This document shows positions 10,895 to 22,251 of a DNA stretch of 64,000 nt, piece after piece. The stretch spans positions 23,174,774 to 23,238,773 of the forward strand of contig NC_065555.1 in NCBI RefSeq assembly GCF_022605725.1, given 5' to 3'. Positions within the stretch are counted from its first letter, which is position 1. Every line of letters starts with the position of its first letter. This DNA is from Anthonomus grandis grandis (lineage: Eukaryota > Arthropoda > Insecta > Coleoptera > Curculionidae). Below the pieces are notes generated by a model. The model searched no databases. It worked only from the letters and a program-made list of their open reading frames with translations, and had not been told where the DNA came from. The translations under genes and the position numbers were made by a program.

Positions 10895-13784
10895 TTCTTA
10901 ACATTTTAAGTTAGTCATTAACAGCTTCAATAACTTCGGAAATCCATTTCTGACGAAGGACTATTAGATAGGTGTTTTCTGTTTCATCTGCCCTCTCTCA
11001 GGCTCAATTCTTTTTAAGAATCTATCTTTTATAAACAATGAATTTAATTCAGCACAGTACCTGACTAAAATATACAAAGATTGTTGGAAGAATTTAAAAA
11101 TGCTTGGAAAAATTAATTTTTACTACGTTTTATTTTTCTTATTTCTACATAATTTTTGAAATTATGCCGTTATTAGAATTATAATTGATAGAGTTTCCTT
11201 CACCAATAATGTATTTTTGGGGTTTCTTTTATCATCAAAAGTGCTGCTGGCGCACAGTGCTTCGAAATATTGCGATTGCGGACAAAATTTATTAAAAGGC
11301 AAAAACATGCGTTCTTTTTTAAATATTTAATAGACATGGATAAAAAAAGGAATATGTTAGAAATGTTAAAAGTGGACTGTATGTTGGGTTTATTCTGACA
11401 CTGCTAACGTTAACTAATAAAAGAAAGGCCACCACACGTTAAAATTACTGATTTATATTAATAAGCCTTCTTAAAATTAGGTAGAATAGATTGATATTTT
11501 TTGTTTTACGAGTAATAAAAAAGGAAGAGAAAAAACAGAAGCGTAACAACACAATGATTTCTCTCGCAATACTGTCCACAGAACACAAATATATAGAAAA
11601 GTGGTGGTTGCATACAAACTGATAGAAATTCTTCTGACAAATCGGCTAGCGTCCTCTCGCTTGGCAACGGAAACAGTTTTAACTAACTTGACAGTTTGAC
11701 GTGCCTAATTGGACCAATGAAAATGGTGACAGACGTGGCCAAATTAAAGCGGGGAATCAAATTTCATTTAATCTGACAATCTTTTCATTTAATCGTAATA
11801 TCTAAAGCAAACGCCTATTTAAAAAAAGGTTACTCATAGAGAAAATAGCCTTTTTGATTAGGTGCTAGCATCAGATATTGATCTATACAAAATAAAACTT
11901 ATTTTACATATCTAAATGAGTTAATGTACTGCAATAATCTACGACAGTGTACTAACAATAGTGTATGACATATCACCAATTGGAAAAATGAAAATAAAAC
12001 AAGGTTTTTCTTTAATAAATTTATTATTTGATTTTCCTGAAAAAGAATTACTTAAAATGATATACATTATATACAATAATTTATTATAACACACAATACA
12101 TAAATTAAAATTAATCTAAAAATGTTTAAAAGTATTTTGTTATAACTGAACTACCCTAATTTTAAACAGATTAGAAAAGGTTGTCAACATTTTTGCGCTA
12201 TTTTCTCATCATACATCTAAAGGCATTATTATTAGGTTAATAATATCCTTATTTAATATGCACTTGAACGTTTCCTAAAGAAAAATTAAACAGATTTTAA
12301 AATTATAATTTAAATAATTTTAAAATCTATAATTATAATATATTAAAATAAATTCTATAACAGAGTATTATCGAAAGAAACAATATATTCTTCTACAAAA
12401 CAAAATAAACTCTTTGAAAATGAAAACAACTTTTTAGTATAAACATATATCACTTACATAGTATATATTTGTTAGTCTCTTATAATACTAACAACAAATC
12501 TTGGAACTATAATATTAATAAAAACTTAATTCGAGGACAGATCTTTACATAAAATAAAAAGAAATTCTTAAAAAAACACAAGTTGTAAGAAAAACATTAA
12601 TTCTGATCCATTCCGGGTGCTCAGGTCTCTTAGTCTCTATACCTATGTCTCGTCTCAGTGAACAAAGGAAGTGGTATGATACGAGCATGAAATAAAATAA
12701 AAAATAGACAGTGCAAACCTTATAAATCAATTGACTAAATGATTCATGTGAAAAAAATTTGCGCTTCTTAATTGGCCATCCGGTACAACTTAAGCTATAA
12801 TAGTTGTTCAAAATATGTATCTCCAACTGCAATACAGGCCTAGAGGCCTGTATAATTAGCATGACGCAATGCATCGATTAGCGAACTCGTTCAAATACTC
12901 CATAGTAAGCCTAATTATTCACAAAATGCGACAGTTCGATTCCGAATTTTTTTCACAGTTACTACGGGAGTCGTATAAGCTAATTGTTTATATAGAAAAT
13001 ATCCTAAAAAAAATTATCCAGGGAAACCTTGAGGTCCAAGGTTTAGTTCCTCCATAATCTATGGAACTATTCGGACATACTGTGTTAATATATTTATGCG
13101 CAAATAAACTGAAATAAAGTAAAGACTATCCTGTAAAAATTTTTAATATCAACTGGTATAGAATATCATCTATTTTTCTCCAGTAAACTTCGGTAGAAAA
13201 AAGAATGGGCCTGAACAGTTCCGACTTATATGTTATATAATTATTATTATTTTATTAATTATTACTTAAATGTTAGCTTATACGTTAAGGCAAAACTGAT
13301 GTTGAAGAACTAGGGAACTAGCTTCTAAAATTGCATGTGGATTTATCGTCATAGATAATTATTCTAAAATTTATAGTTTATCTGTAAAAATTTACTTTAG
13401 CAGTAAATAATAGTTGTTTTAAAAGTCAGGAACTTTTGCCAATTTTTTGTTGCATCCAATGACATGAATTTACTCTTGGAACGGAAAATCAGTTGGTACT
13501 AGTGCCTGTAATCCTGTAGAAGAGCTTACATTTACGTTTAATGCAATCTTTCTAGTACTTGTAGGATTTTCTTTAAATTATGAAGCACATTTTTTTTTCG
13601 TAGAGTTGCTGCTGTGCCATTATTAGTTTATTTTTTAAGACGTTCAGTTTCATTTCATTTTTTAAGACTTGATGGACATGGGCAAACATAGTATGGTGGC
13701 GATGCGATGGGGGTGGGAACCGGGGAGGGGGCCTATTTAAGGATTAACATGGCCTAATAAGAGTGCAAACACTAGATGCTTTGA
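10895..13784. other. Long AT-rich stretch, no gene assigned
   Basis: About 2.9 kb with poor open frames (109 and 62 codons near 12545-13057, low-quality composition). One short palindromic hairpin lies at 12832-12853. The segment around 11640-11770 has higher GC and a CCAAT-like motif and could be an old LTR or promoter, but no paired ends were found. Confidence 0.4.
12832..12853. repeat. Short hairpin palindrome
   Basis: ATACAGGCCT, two bases, then AGGCCTGTAT: ten-base arms around AG. It resembles two mariner-type ends (TACAGG...) back to back. Confidence 0.6.
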
Positions 13785-13946
13785 TCTGTATACAAATTTA
13801 TAAGACAAAACAGGGAGGAACGTGATGTTGGAATAGGGCTTTATGTAAAAAACCTTAAACGTTAGTATACCACCTTTAACATTTGATAGCTTCGAGGTTT
13901 CAGGAATAACTTTTGAAATAAAACATCGTTTGCATTAATTACTATA

Positions 13947-15985
13947 TAGGGTGGCCCATCGGGAACGTACCGCAAGGCATTGCAGGGTGGGAAAAAACTT
14001 TTCGGCAAAATCCAAAAATACGTCAAGTATGTTTGTCAGGGAGACAACTTTTGACATAAAAACCATTTCAAAAAACTCAACCACCTAAGCGGGGGTGATA
14101 TTCCCTAATTTTTTTCAAATGGGACGGGGGGTCAAGTAAAACCTCTTTAAAAGGGCCTTGTCATTCCCTATACAACGCTTCTAAGATTTTAAAAATCGAG
14201 TCACTCGTTCAAGAAATATGGGCCCTTGAAAGTTAAACAATAATGTGTGACGAAAAATGCAAAAAAGCGATTTAATGCTTACCATGTTAAGCAAGTAAAT
14301 GCTTGAAGTGCTGTCCGCCAACATTCATACAGTGATACAAATTATCATCAAACCGTCGCCGAGCGTCTAGAAGCATTTGCGGTGTCACTTCGCGGCATAC
14401 GTTAATAATTCTTCTTCGCAACTCTTCTAATGTAGCAGGTGGAGTTTTATAAACTGCGGATTTTATGTGTCCCCATAAGAAAAAATCTAAAGGCCGTAAG
14501 TCGGGTGACCGAGGTGGCCACTCAATTGCGCCCGTTCGTCCTATCCAGCGTCCTGGAAATCTGTCATTTAAATAGTTGTGTACATTTAGTGAGAAATGTG
14601 GAGGAGCTCCGTCTTGTTGGAAAATCAATTTCTGTTCATTGTATACGCGGTCCTCTTCTATGATATTTGTTAGAGCTGGGTCGATGGCATTTTGTACCAA
14701 ATCTCACTACATATAGCCTGTTAAATTTCCAGGGTGGAAAAAGTGGAAAAAAGAGCCCACAATGAAATTTTCAAAAATACTAGCCCATACATTTAACTTC
14801 TGGGGGTGTTGTGTGTGTGTTGCGTTGTGTTGAAAACCCTTGGATTGCTGTCAGCCCAATAACGGCAATTGTGGCGATTTACTAAACAATTTAGGAAGAA
14901 AGAACACTCGTTTGAAAAACACACATTAAATATGAAATTATAATTGTTTAACACTCGCTCAGTCATAACCGCAAAACTGCAAGCGACGTTAAAAGTCATG
15001 TTTACTCAATTCATGCACTAAGCGAATTTTATAGGGATGGAACTTGTATTTCTTCAATACCCTTTGGACACTTATTCCAGACACACCCGTTGCAATGGCC
15101 AATTATCTTGTACTTAGCGTACTATCAATTGCAACTTCCCCCAATACTGCAATCTCCATAGCTTTATGAAATCCTGCATTTTCAATATTCTTTTTTTTGT
15201 TGTGAACTGAATCCATTTCGCGAAACTTTGCAATCAATTCCCGAACAATTTTCCCAGAGAGATGTTTCTCAGGATGCCACTGATTAAATAAATCCTCGAC
15301 CCGATTTCCACACTCATTGTTTAAAAAAAAAAGCTGAATAATCTCTATTCTTTCTGCAATTAATTACACCATAATTGACAATAAATTTAAAGATTCAACA
15401 ATTTTTAAACACTCTAACCACAAAAAAGGTATCTAGTAAAACTACTTGATCTAATTTAAACGTGAAGAAAGAAACCGGATATTTTTATTCACTAAATGTG
15501 CCTAAAGAGTTTGCCGCAAAAACGACAAGTTCATTTAAAAGACAAACAATTGTTTCTCGCATCCTTATCATTTGTTTAATTAAAATGATTAAATTAGTGT
15601 TTCGACTTAAAGATGTGTTCTATGTTCACTCTGGATTCAGTCTCACTCTCTCAATAAATTTTAATTATATCGACACACATTATTGTTCAACTTTCAAGAG
15701 CCCATATTTCTTAAACGAGTGACTCGATTTTTAAAAACTAACCAGCGTTGTATAGGGAATGGTAAGACCTTTTTAAGGAGGTGACCACTTTAACTACTTT
15801 TAAACCACTTGACCCTCCGTCCCATTTGAAAAAAATTAGGGGATGTCACCTTCGCTTAGAGGGTTGAGTTTTTTTAAATGGTTTTTACGTCAAAAGTTGT
15901 CCCCCTGACAAACATACTTGATGTATTTTTGGATTTTGCCGAAAAGTTTTTTCTTACCCTCTAATGTTTTCGATGGGCCAGCCTG
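13947..15985 (-). mobile_element. Mariner-type transposon with about 300-bp terminal inverted repeats
   Basis: Left end TAGGGTGGCCCATCGG and right end (reverse complement) CAGGCTGGCCCATCGA introduce inverted repeats of about 306 and 315 bp (13947-14252 and 15671-15985), clearly homologous though diverged (for example both contain TTTTCGGCAAAATCCAAAAA and AAAAATCGAGTCACTCGTT). Flanking TA (13945-13946, 15986-15987) is the target duplication. Repeats this long are unusual beside the 20-30 bp ends of classical mariners. The transposase lies between them on the minus strand. Confidence 0.85.
14287..15362 (-). pseudogene. Mariner-family transposase, broken
   Basis: Minus strand, in order: N-terminal helix-turn-helix (ERIEIIQLFFLNNE, NQWHPEKHLSGKIVRELIAK, EIAVLGEVAIDSTLSTR, SVQRVLKKYKFHPYKIRLVH); the first catalytic block FSNECSFFLN followed by CRYWADSNPRVF, where FSDE has become FSNE so the first aspartate is lost; NVWASIFENFIVGSFF; then an intact 137-codon C-terminal frame (14287-14700) with IFQQDGAPPHFS, IEWPPRSPDLRPLDFFLWG and a final NVGGQHFKHLLA. 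A stop (QLA become *LA) and frame changes lie in the N-terminal half. The element cannot make an active enzyme. It was the source of the insertion into the LINE at 13785. Confidence 0.85.
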
Positions 15986-15987
15986 TA

Positions 15988-16900
15988 TATCGTCCTCCAT
16001 CTAGTAGTAAGTATACCAAGATTCCTAGATAACCTGGAAGACTTACTGGGTTTAATTCTAAGCTTTGATCATGTTATTATGACAGGCGATTTTAATATTG
16101 AATTTTTAAGAGAGCACCGGTATTTAAATAGGCTTAAACAAATTTTCGAATATTTGAATTTATCTCAACGTATATCAGAGCCAACAAGAATAGATATGGC
16201 AACGGGAAACGCAAGTCTTATTGACTACATAGTAAGCAGCGATAGTTTTTTTTTTAGATTTCTTTAAAGTCACTATCAGTGCCCATGTCCATAATATAAT
16301 TTGCTCGATTTTTAAATTTGAGAATATAAAGATGATAGGAAAACATATTTCATTTCGAGATTATAACCCAATAAACATCGAAAATTTTATAATGATGGGG
16401 AACTTATTCCCTGGCACGAGAAGTACCGCTTGACTGATAATAATGAAAAAGTTGACCTTTTTAACAGAAACATTTTGACAATTCTAAATAGGCATACACC
16501 TATTAAAACTAAAAAAATCAAGGAAGAACCCTTTTGTCCTTGGATAACACAAAATATAAAAACATAAAGACATAAAAATTATTTAAAAACTAAATGTCCA
16601 GCGCATTTGCAGTATTATAGAGAACTAAGAAATTACACAAAACACGCAATCATAAGAAAAAAATTACTTTTTTTAATCAACTGTCAGATAAAAAAGAAAA
16701 GAATTTTTGGTGAGTAGTAGACAAACTTCATATAACAAGAAATAAAAATCAAAATTCTATAGCAACTAATTTATTAAATCCAACCGAAATTCATACATTT
16801 TTTAATAGTATTAATGCCCTCCCGGATACAGTAAGTAGAGAAGCAATAGATTACTATAAAAATAATCTAGCTTGTAATGAAGTGTAAGCATTTCAGCTTC
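15988..16900 (+). pseudogene. LINE endonuclease C-terminus and linker (right of the mariner)
   Basis: Contains VIMTGDFNIEFLREH at 16074-16118 and the SLIDYIVSSD block, then a frameshifted linker with HISFRDYNPINIENFI, ILNRHTPIKTKKIKEEPFCP, QYYRELRNYTKHAI and FFNSINAL, matching the linker order in the LINE at 46879-50557. A long T run at 16247-16255 causes a frame break before the SDH motif (now VTISAHVHN). Confidence 0.7.
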
Positions 16901-17860
16901 TTGAATATTCTAATTTAACTAAAATAATCTCTTCAATAAAATCCAATGCAGTAGGAATTAATAGGATCTCAATTAAGGACATTAAACTTTGTTCTCGATT
17001 TTGCTTAAATCCGTTTTTACATATAATTAATGAGTGCCTACTTAAGTAAAAATCCAGACTTATAGAAAAAGGCAATAATCAAACCTATTGCAAAAAATTC
17101 AGTACCTAAAATACCTAAAGAATACAAGGATTTAAGACCAATCAGTATATTGTCTGCAGTGTCCAAAGTGTTTGAAAAACATATGTATTTATAACCAGGT
17201 TTCTACAATTTCTAGTAATTTTGTTGATGCTTATAATTTAATTCCCCCCGATTGCCAGTCAGGATTTAGAAATAATTTTAGCACGTCAACATGCTTAGTT
17301 AAAATATTAAATGACGTAAGAGTGAATGAAGAGCAAAATCAAGCGACAAGTGTGGCCCTGCTCGACTTTAGTAAAGCTTTCGAAACCACGAAATGTTGTT
17401 GGCAAAACTAAGGTATTTTGGAATCTCTGAATATGGTATTAACTTCTTTAAAGAAGTTAACATCGATATAATCGTGAAAGTTGTGGTATGACAGTTAGAA
17501 AAACAATGTTCAGAGTTTAAGCAATCAAATCAAGGCATACCTTAGGGTTCTATACTATCACCCTTACTTTTTTCACTCTACGTGGTAGCAATGCTGTAAA
17601 ACATTCCATATTGCAGCAATATGCTGATAAGTCGCAACTGTATATTTCTATTTCTGTTGAAGATATGAATAATAATTCATTTCAACATAAGTTTCAGTGC
17701 GATTTAATGAATCTAGAAAACTACGCAAAAAATCACAACCTCAAATTAAATGCTGAAAAATCTAAAATTCGTTTGATGTGTTCGAATAATAATTTCAGAC
17801 AAAATTTTGAAAATCCTATAAATATTCATGTAAATAAAAAAACTTTCTTAAAATTTATAA
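16900..17860 (+). pseudogene. LINE reverse transcriptase, decayed
   Basis: Pieces run IISSIKSNAVGINRISIKD, DLRPISILSAVSKVFEKHM, PDCQSGFRNNFSTSTCLV, ALLDFSKAFETT (motif A), and QQYADKSQLYISI, where the catalytic YADD is YADK, so the second aspartate is lost. NLKLNAEKSKIRLMC closes the recognisable part. Several frameshifts are present. After about 17860 the sequence no longer follows the family. Confidence 0.75.
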
Positions 17861-18119
17861 AAATTTTAAAAAAAAATTGCCATTTAAAGTCTACTGCATT
17901 TATTACTTTAAATCCAAATATCTCAGAGACCATGGCTCGTATCGAATTTTTCCAAAATACGTTTTTTACGTAGAATAATAAACAAAACTTTTTTTTAGCT
18001 TAAAGATTTAATTCAAACTAGCATAAAAAACCTATAAAGCATTAAAAGTGGAAAAAACTATGTAAGTAGCGCCTTACTAATATTGCATTTTTTACTGGCT
18101 TATTATTAACCCGTTAACA

Positions 18120-18415
18120 AAGAGGTTCCAGGACTATGGATTGGTCGCAATGGTTTTATTAGTTGGCCTCCAAGATCTCCAGACTTCACACCACTGGACT
18201 GTTATTCGTGGACCTGTTTTAAAAATGAGGTGTGCAAAGTGAAAGTGAACACTCGGGAGGCCCTAATTCGACGCATTAGAAGTGCGGCAGTGTTTGTCAA
18301 AGAAAGACATGAATCACTTAGAAAAGCAACAAGAGCCCTTCGACGAAGTAGAATATGTTTAAAGGTTATTAGCGGTATTTTTGAACATTTGGGGATCTTT
18401 GATCTTGAATAACTG
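18120..18415 (+). pseudogene. Mariner-family transposase, C-terminal fragment
   Basis: One frame reads VPGLWIGRNGFISWPPRS then PDFTPLDCYSW, the third-acid block of the family, followed by NEVCKVKVNTREALIRRI and a C-terminal helix. The end (RICLKVISGIFEHLGIF) is close to the usual R-C----G--FEHL. No upstream catalytic blocks or terminal repeats were identified. It is not part of the mariner at 13947-15985, whose C-terminus differs. Confidence 0.75.
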
Positions 18416-20449
18416 GCGACACTAAATTTTGCCACATTAAGCACATCTAATAAGTATATCAAGTTTCCAAGAAATTCATACAATTCTGAAGAAGTAAGCG
18501 GTCATTAATACTGTGCTAAGGAATAGCTTTAGATCCAGAATTTACAAAACACTAATCCACAGGACTCGTTACAATCCCAATCCAGAAATACAACGTCAAG
18601 ACTGTCTTAAAATCTTGGAATATAATCAAATGCACAGAATAAAAGACCGAATATAAATGTCTTAAAGGTAACAAAAACTGTATCTGTCAGATTTCCTGTG
18701 AGTGTGAAAAAAAGAAACCGCCCTTAGAAATAAGGACATTGAGCATCGGAAATGAACGAAAAAGGGAAGAGCTCTAAACGATAAATAGCTGAATATGCTT
18801 TCTGCAGGAATATTGATGAGAGCTAAAATTTTTAAAGAGAACTTAAAACCTAAGTTACCTACCTACCCTACCCTAACTAAACTCTTTCGGAATCCGATAT
18901 TCCTCAGCCGCATAAGCATAGTGTTTCCGAAATATGTACATAACATATATCGGAATATGACCATATACTCGTATATCTAAAGTATACGATTTTCTAGTTG
19001 AATGTTGCTTTTAGTTTGCACTTGATAACAATTGAAAATATTTACTAACCAAATTGGCGTGTTAGTTTTTTTATAAAAAGGTCAAGAGAATGCTGAAAAG
19101 TTCGACAGTTAGTTGATAAATTCTCCACAGATAAACATATCATTTCAAAAATTGTTCAAATTAGTTATTAATTTTCCAAATAGATTTAAGTGCCAAATAA
19201 TAGATTATCAAAAAACAAGTGGACTATTAAAAAAAAATTTTCTTGTTTATAACCTGAGTACAACGATATTTGATCGTCGCATTGACTATACCAGGAAATA
19301 ATTAGTAATACATATTGACAATTGATAATTATACTAAAAATATTATGAATTTCAACGTAATATAATAACTCTAAATAAACCACAAATAAACAAACTGTTA
19401 ACAAGATGATTATACATAATGGATTTTAATTAATTAAATGTTCGAATAATTTCAGCCGATAATGGCATCCATCTTGTGTCGTTTAAATTGTCGCGCCTGC
19501 AACCAATTCTAATTAGTATACGGTAGACAAAACCGTATATTTGGCGAGAATAGCGAAATTGGCAAGTTGCGCTGCATTGTTCATAGGAAAACAACGAAAT
19601 AGCACAGTGGTTAACTAACGAGCTTCCGTCCGTGTATATCTTGTTATTTTTCTGTCTGAAGTCAGATCTAGAGATAGACATTTGTGGTTTATTGCTTGCT
19701 AGGCAACGGGAACAATGCATTTGTAAATTTAAATTCTATTTTGCCTTATCTGAGCACAACTTTAAAGCAAACCTAAATGTTTTATTATTTTTTTATCATT
19801 GAAACAAGATAAGACTAACAGGAATAAGGCTAAATGCAGTAATTATTATATAATACAAAACACAGTGAGGTTTTTTTTAATGGAAGCCTAACTTCCAAAA
19901 AATTATGTCGTATTGAACTCTAACATCAATTTTTTTAGTTATCGAGATAACCTTGCAATATTTTTTTCTGAATATTTTCCCTGTAGAACTTTGTGTTTAA
20001 CAGCATTTCGCCATCCTCATAGTAAGGCAGAGTACGATATTACCTGGATCTTTTTCTAAAGTAATGATGGATACGACGAAGGAGATTAATTGAATGACCA
20101 CCACGTTTAACAGATTTTAAACTCACTGTATTTTTCTGGTGCGGATATCTAAGAAGCAAAACTTACATTCTTAACTCACCGGTTGCAATTTCAAATTCTG
20201 AATTTAAAGAGTGACTTAGACATTACTGAACTATTAACGATAATTTTATTATATCTGATCAGTCCATTTCATCAGCCTCTATCTAACATCTTTACTATGA
20301 GCACTCTAGGTGGTCGAGGATCAGCATGTATTAATATAAAATTATCACCAATAAATAGGGAAAATGGGATATAATATACTGTTGCAGAACATTTAGAATA
20401 TAGCTCTCAGCATTTAAATTACTTGAAAAATATAGAGGTCAATACGATC
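18416..20449. other. No gene assigned
   Basis: AT-rich. A 96-codon minus frame at 19430-19720 has no recognisable domain. In the same place the plus strand holds TAGCACAGTGGTTAAC (about 19600), which looks like a tRNA A-box, but no B-box follows at a proper distance, so a SINE is not called. Confidence 0.35.
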
Positions 20450-20780
20450 CTCAAACCATCAAAAAGTCCGTCCTTCACATAATTTATGCATCTAATTTAT
20501 GAAAACTTCATTGTTAAAAGCTGATTCCAGATCTTTATTGAGAGACCAAATGTTTACTCCCCTGAGAACAGTACAGTATTCTAGCTTTAAGGTCCAGTTA
20601 AGGTATTATTTGGTTATTCCTCCTCAAACCATAAATAAGTCCTCCGCCTAATTAACGAATATAATTTATTTTATGAATACTGCATTGTTAAAATATGTTT
20701 CTAGCTCTTTATTGAGAGTGTAAATCTTTACTCACCTAAGAACAGTATAGTACTCTAGCTTTTAGGTTGTGTTAAGGTAA
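20450..20780. repeat. Diverged tandem duplication, unit about 165 bp
   Basis: Unit 1 (about 20450-20608) and unit 2 (about 20627-20780) share, in the same order, CTCAAACCAT, AAGTCC, AATTTATG, CATTGTTAAAA, TCTTTATTGAGAG, TTTACTC, AGAACAGTA, TCTAGCTTT and GTTAAGG. No coding potential is seen. It may be the start of a satellite or a duplicated piece of an element. Confidence 0.7.
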
Positions 20781-21009
20781 ACGCTAATCTGACATGACTA
20801 GAGTGACCTGAGCCTTGGACGTTTATCTTTTTGGTCTTACATAATTTGTATCTGTGAGTCAGTGCTATGCAATTGCTGTTAGAATTTAAAATATTAGAAT
20901 GGGAGGGAACAACAATACTAAAAATACGGTGCAAACTATACAATGCTTGCCTGCGAAATACTACAAAGCCTGAATAATGGGATAAGGTCATCATAATATT
21001 TCATAAAAA

Positions 21010-21760
21010 AATACAAAACTTTAGGCCAATCAGCTTATTTTCACAGATTTATAAGCTCTTCATGAAAATCATTACCAAAAAGCTAGCAACGAAATTTGAT
21101 CTCGATCAATCAAACGAACAGAAAAAATTCCTAAGAGCTATAGCACCAATGATCGCCTCCACACAGTAAAAACTTTTATTGAAAAATGCATAGAGTATAA
21201 TAAGCCTTTGGTGCTCGTATTCGTGGACTACGTAAAAGCTTTCGATATAGTAATCCATCGTAATATGCTCCAAGCTCATCAAGCGTATTTACAAGAAAGC
21301 GAATGCTGTCATTAGACCTCATGATAAGATATAGGTGATGTCATCTCAATCAAATTATTCACTAGCCTTTTGACGTACATGTTTAAGCATACTAAGATTA
21401 AAAACTTTGGTAATAACATAAATGGCGAGAAGCTGAGCCATCTTCGCTTCGCCGATGACCTGATATTAATTGCAAACAAATTTGATGAAGCAAAGGAGAT
21501 ACTAAAGGAACTGGAACGAGCCTCCAAAGAAAACCAAGTTCATGAGAAATCTAGTCAGTAGTGAAAATCTTAAAGTAACCTGCTTGAACCTTCATCAAGT
21601 ATGGTCATATAATTATGTGGGCTACGAAGTGCGATTGGGAAGAAACAACCAAACTTGTGAAATCGGCAGGAAAATCGGAAGTATTAACGGGAGGCATATG
21701 GTCAGCAGTAGACAACTAGATAGCTGTTTGATAATGATTGATGATGATATGCTGTGTTGC
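21010..21760 (+). pseudogene. RTE-type LINE reverse transcriptase remnant
   Basis: Begins IQNFRPISLFSQIYKLFMKI, continues TVKTFIEKCIEYNKPLVLVF and VDYVKAFDI (motif A), then after frame changes KHTKIKNFGNNINGEKLSH followed by LRFADDLILIANKFDEAKE (catalytic FADD intact), and NYVGYEVRLGRNNQTCEIG, the YLG-E/I-LGRDNQ block typical of RTE/BovB-like enzymes. Motif B is lost. A TGAT-rich tract (21726-21755) may be the 3' tail. The copy is dead. Confidence 0.75.
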
Positions 21761-22251
21761 AAAGAATATTATATCTTTGTAGTATTATACAGCAAATAAT
21801 AATAATCTTTTTTCTTAGCTTTGTAAGTTTCTTTGTACTAGGATCCAGTACCCTACTCAAAACCAGAAAGTTCATTCCGGCATTTCCTTAGAAAAGATCT
21901 AAACTTCCTTAGAGAAAAACAATATTTGAACATAGAAAGTAAATTAAGTTATTAAGGAAAAGATAGCCGAAGCACTTATATTTAATTTAACCTTCTTGTT
22001 TATATGGATCATCTGAAAATCAAGACAGCAACCAAGTAGCTGAAGCTACAATAAAATTTCAAATTGCTTGCCAAAAAAACAAAAGAAAGTACTGCAAAAA
22101 AATTTACTTAAGAGCGCAAACCGCTTTAAGCCTATCAATGGCGCGAATTGACAGTCGTCATTGATACTCATTTAGAATTATAACATGGACTAAAACTGAT
22201 CTTGACAAATTTCAGATAAAAATTAGAATATATGAGAGGCCATCATCCACT

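Larger units (their letters stand above)
13785..17860 (+). mobile_element. Jockey/CR1-type LINE, split by a mariner
   Basis: Endonuclease pieces lie on both sides of the mariner at 13947-15985. Before it: VYKFIRQNREERDVGIGLYV and then FDSFEVSGITFEIK. After it: YRPPSSSKYTK, VIMTGDFNIEFLREH (GDFN) and SLIDYIVSS. Linker and RT pieces follow to about 17860. The element is similar in order and wording to the near-intact LINE at 46879-50557. Removing the mariner and one TA lets the endonuclease frame continue exactly (ALITI into YRPPSSS), which fixes the order of events: LINE first, mariner later. Confidence 0.75.

Noticed and set aside
12545..12874. 109-codon minus frame
   Set aside because: Aromatic-rich, no domain, no neighbours in order; likely chance in AT-rich DNA.
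15462..15722. 86-codon open frame on plus
   Set aside because: Overlaps the right inverted repeat and leader of the mariner; no domain.
19595..19625. tRNA-like A-box (TAGCACAGTGGTTAAC)
   Set aside because: No B-box at a suitable distance, no cloverleaf and no SINE tail found.
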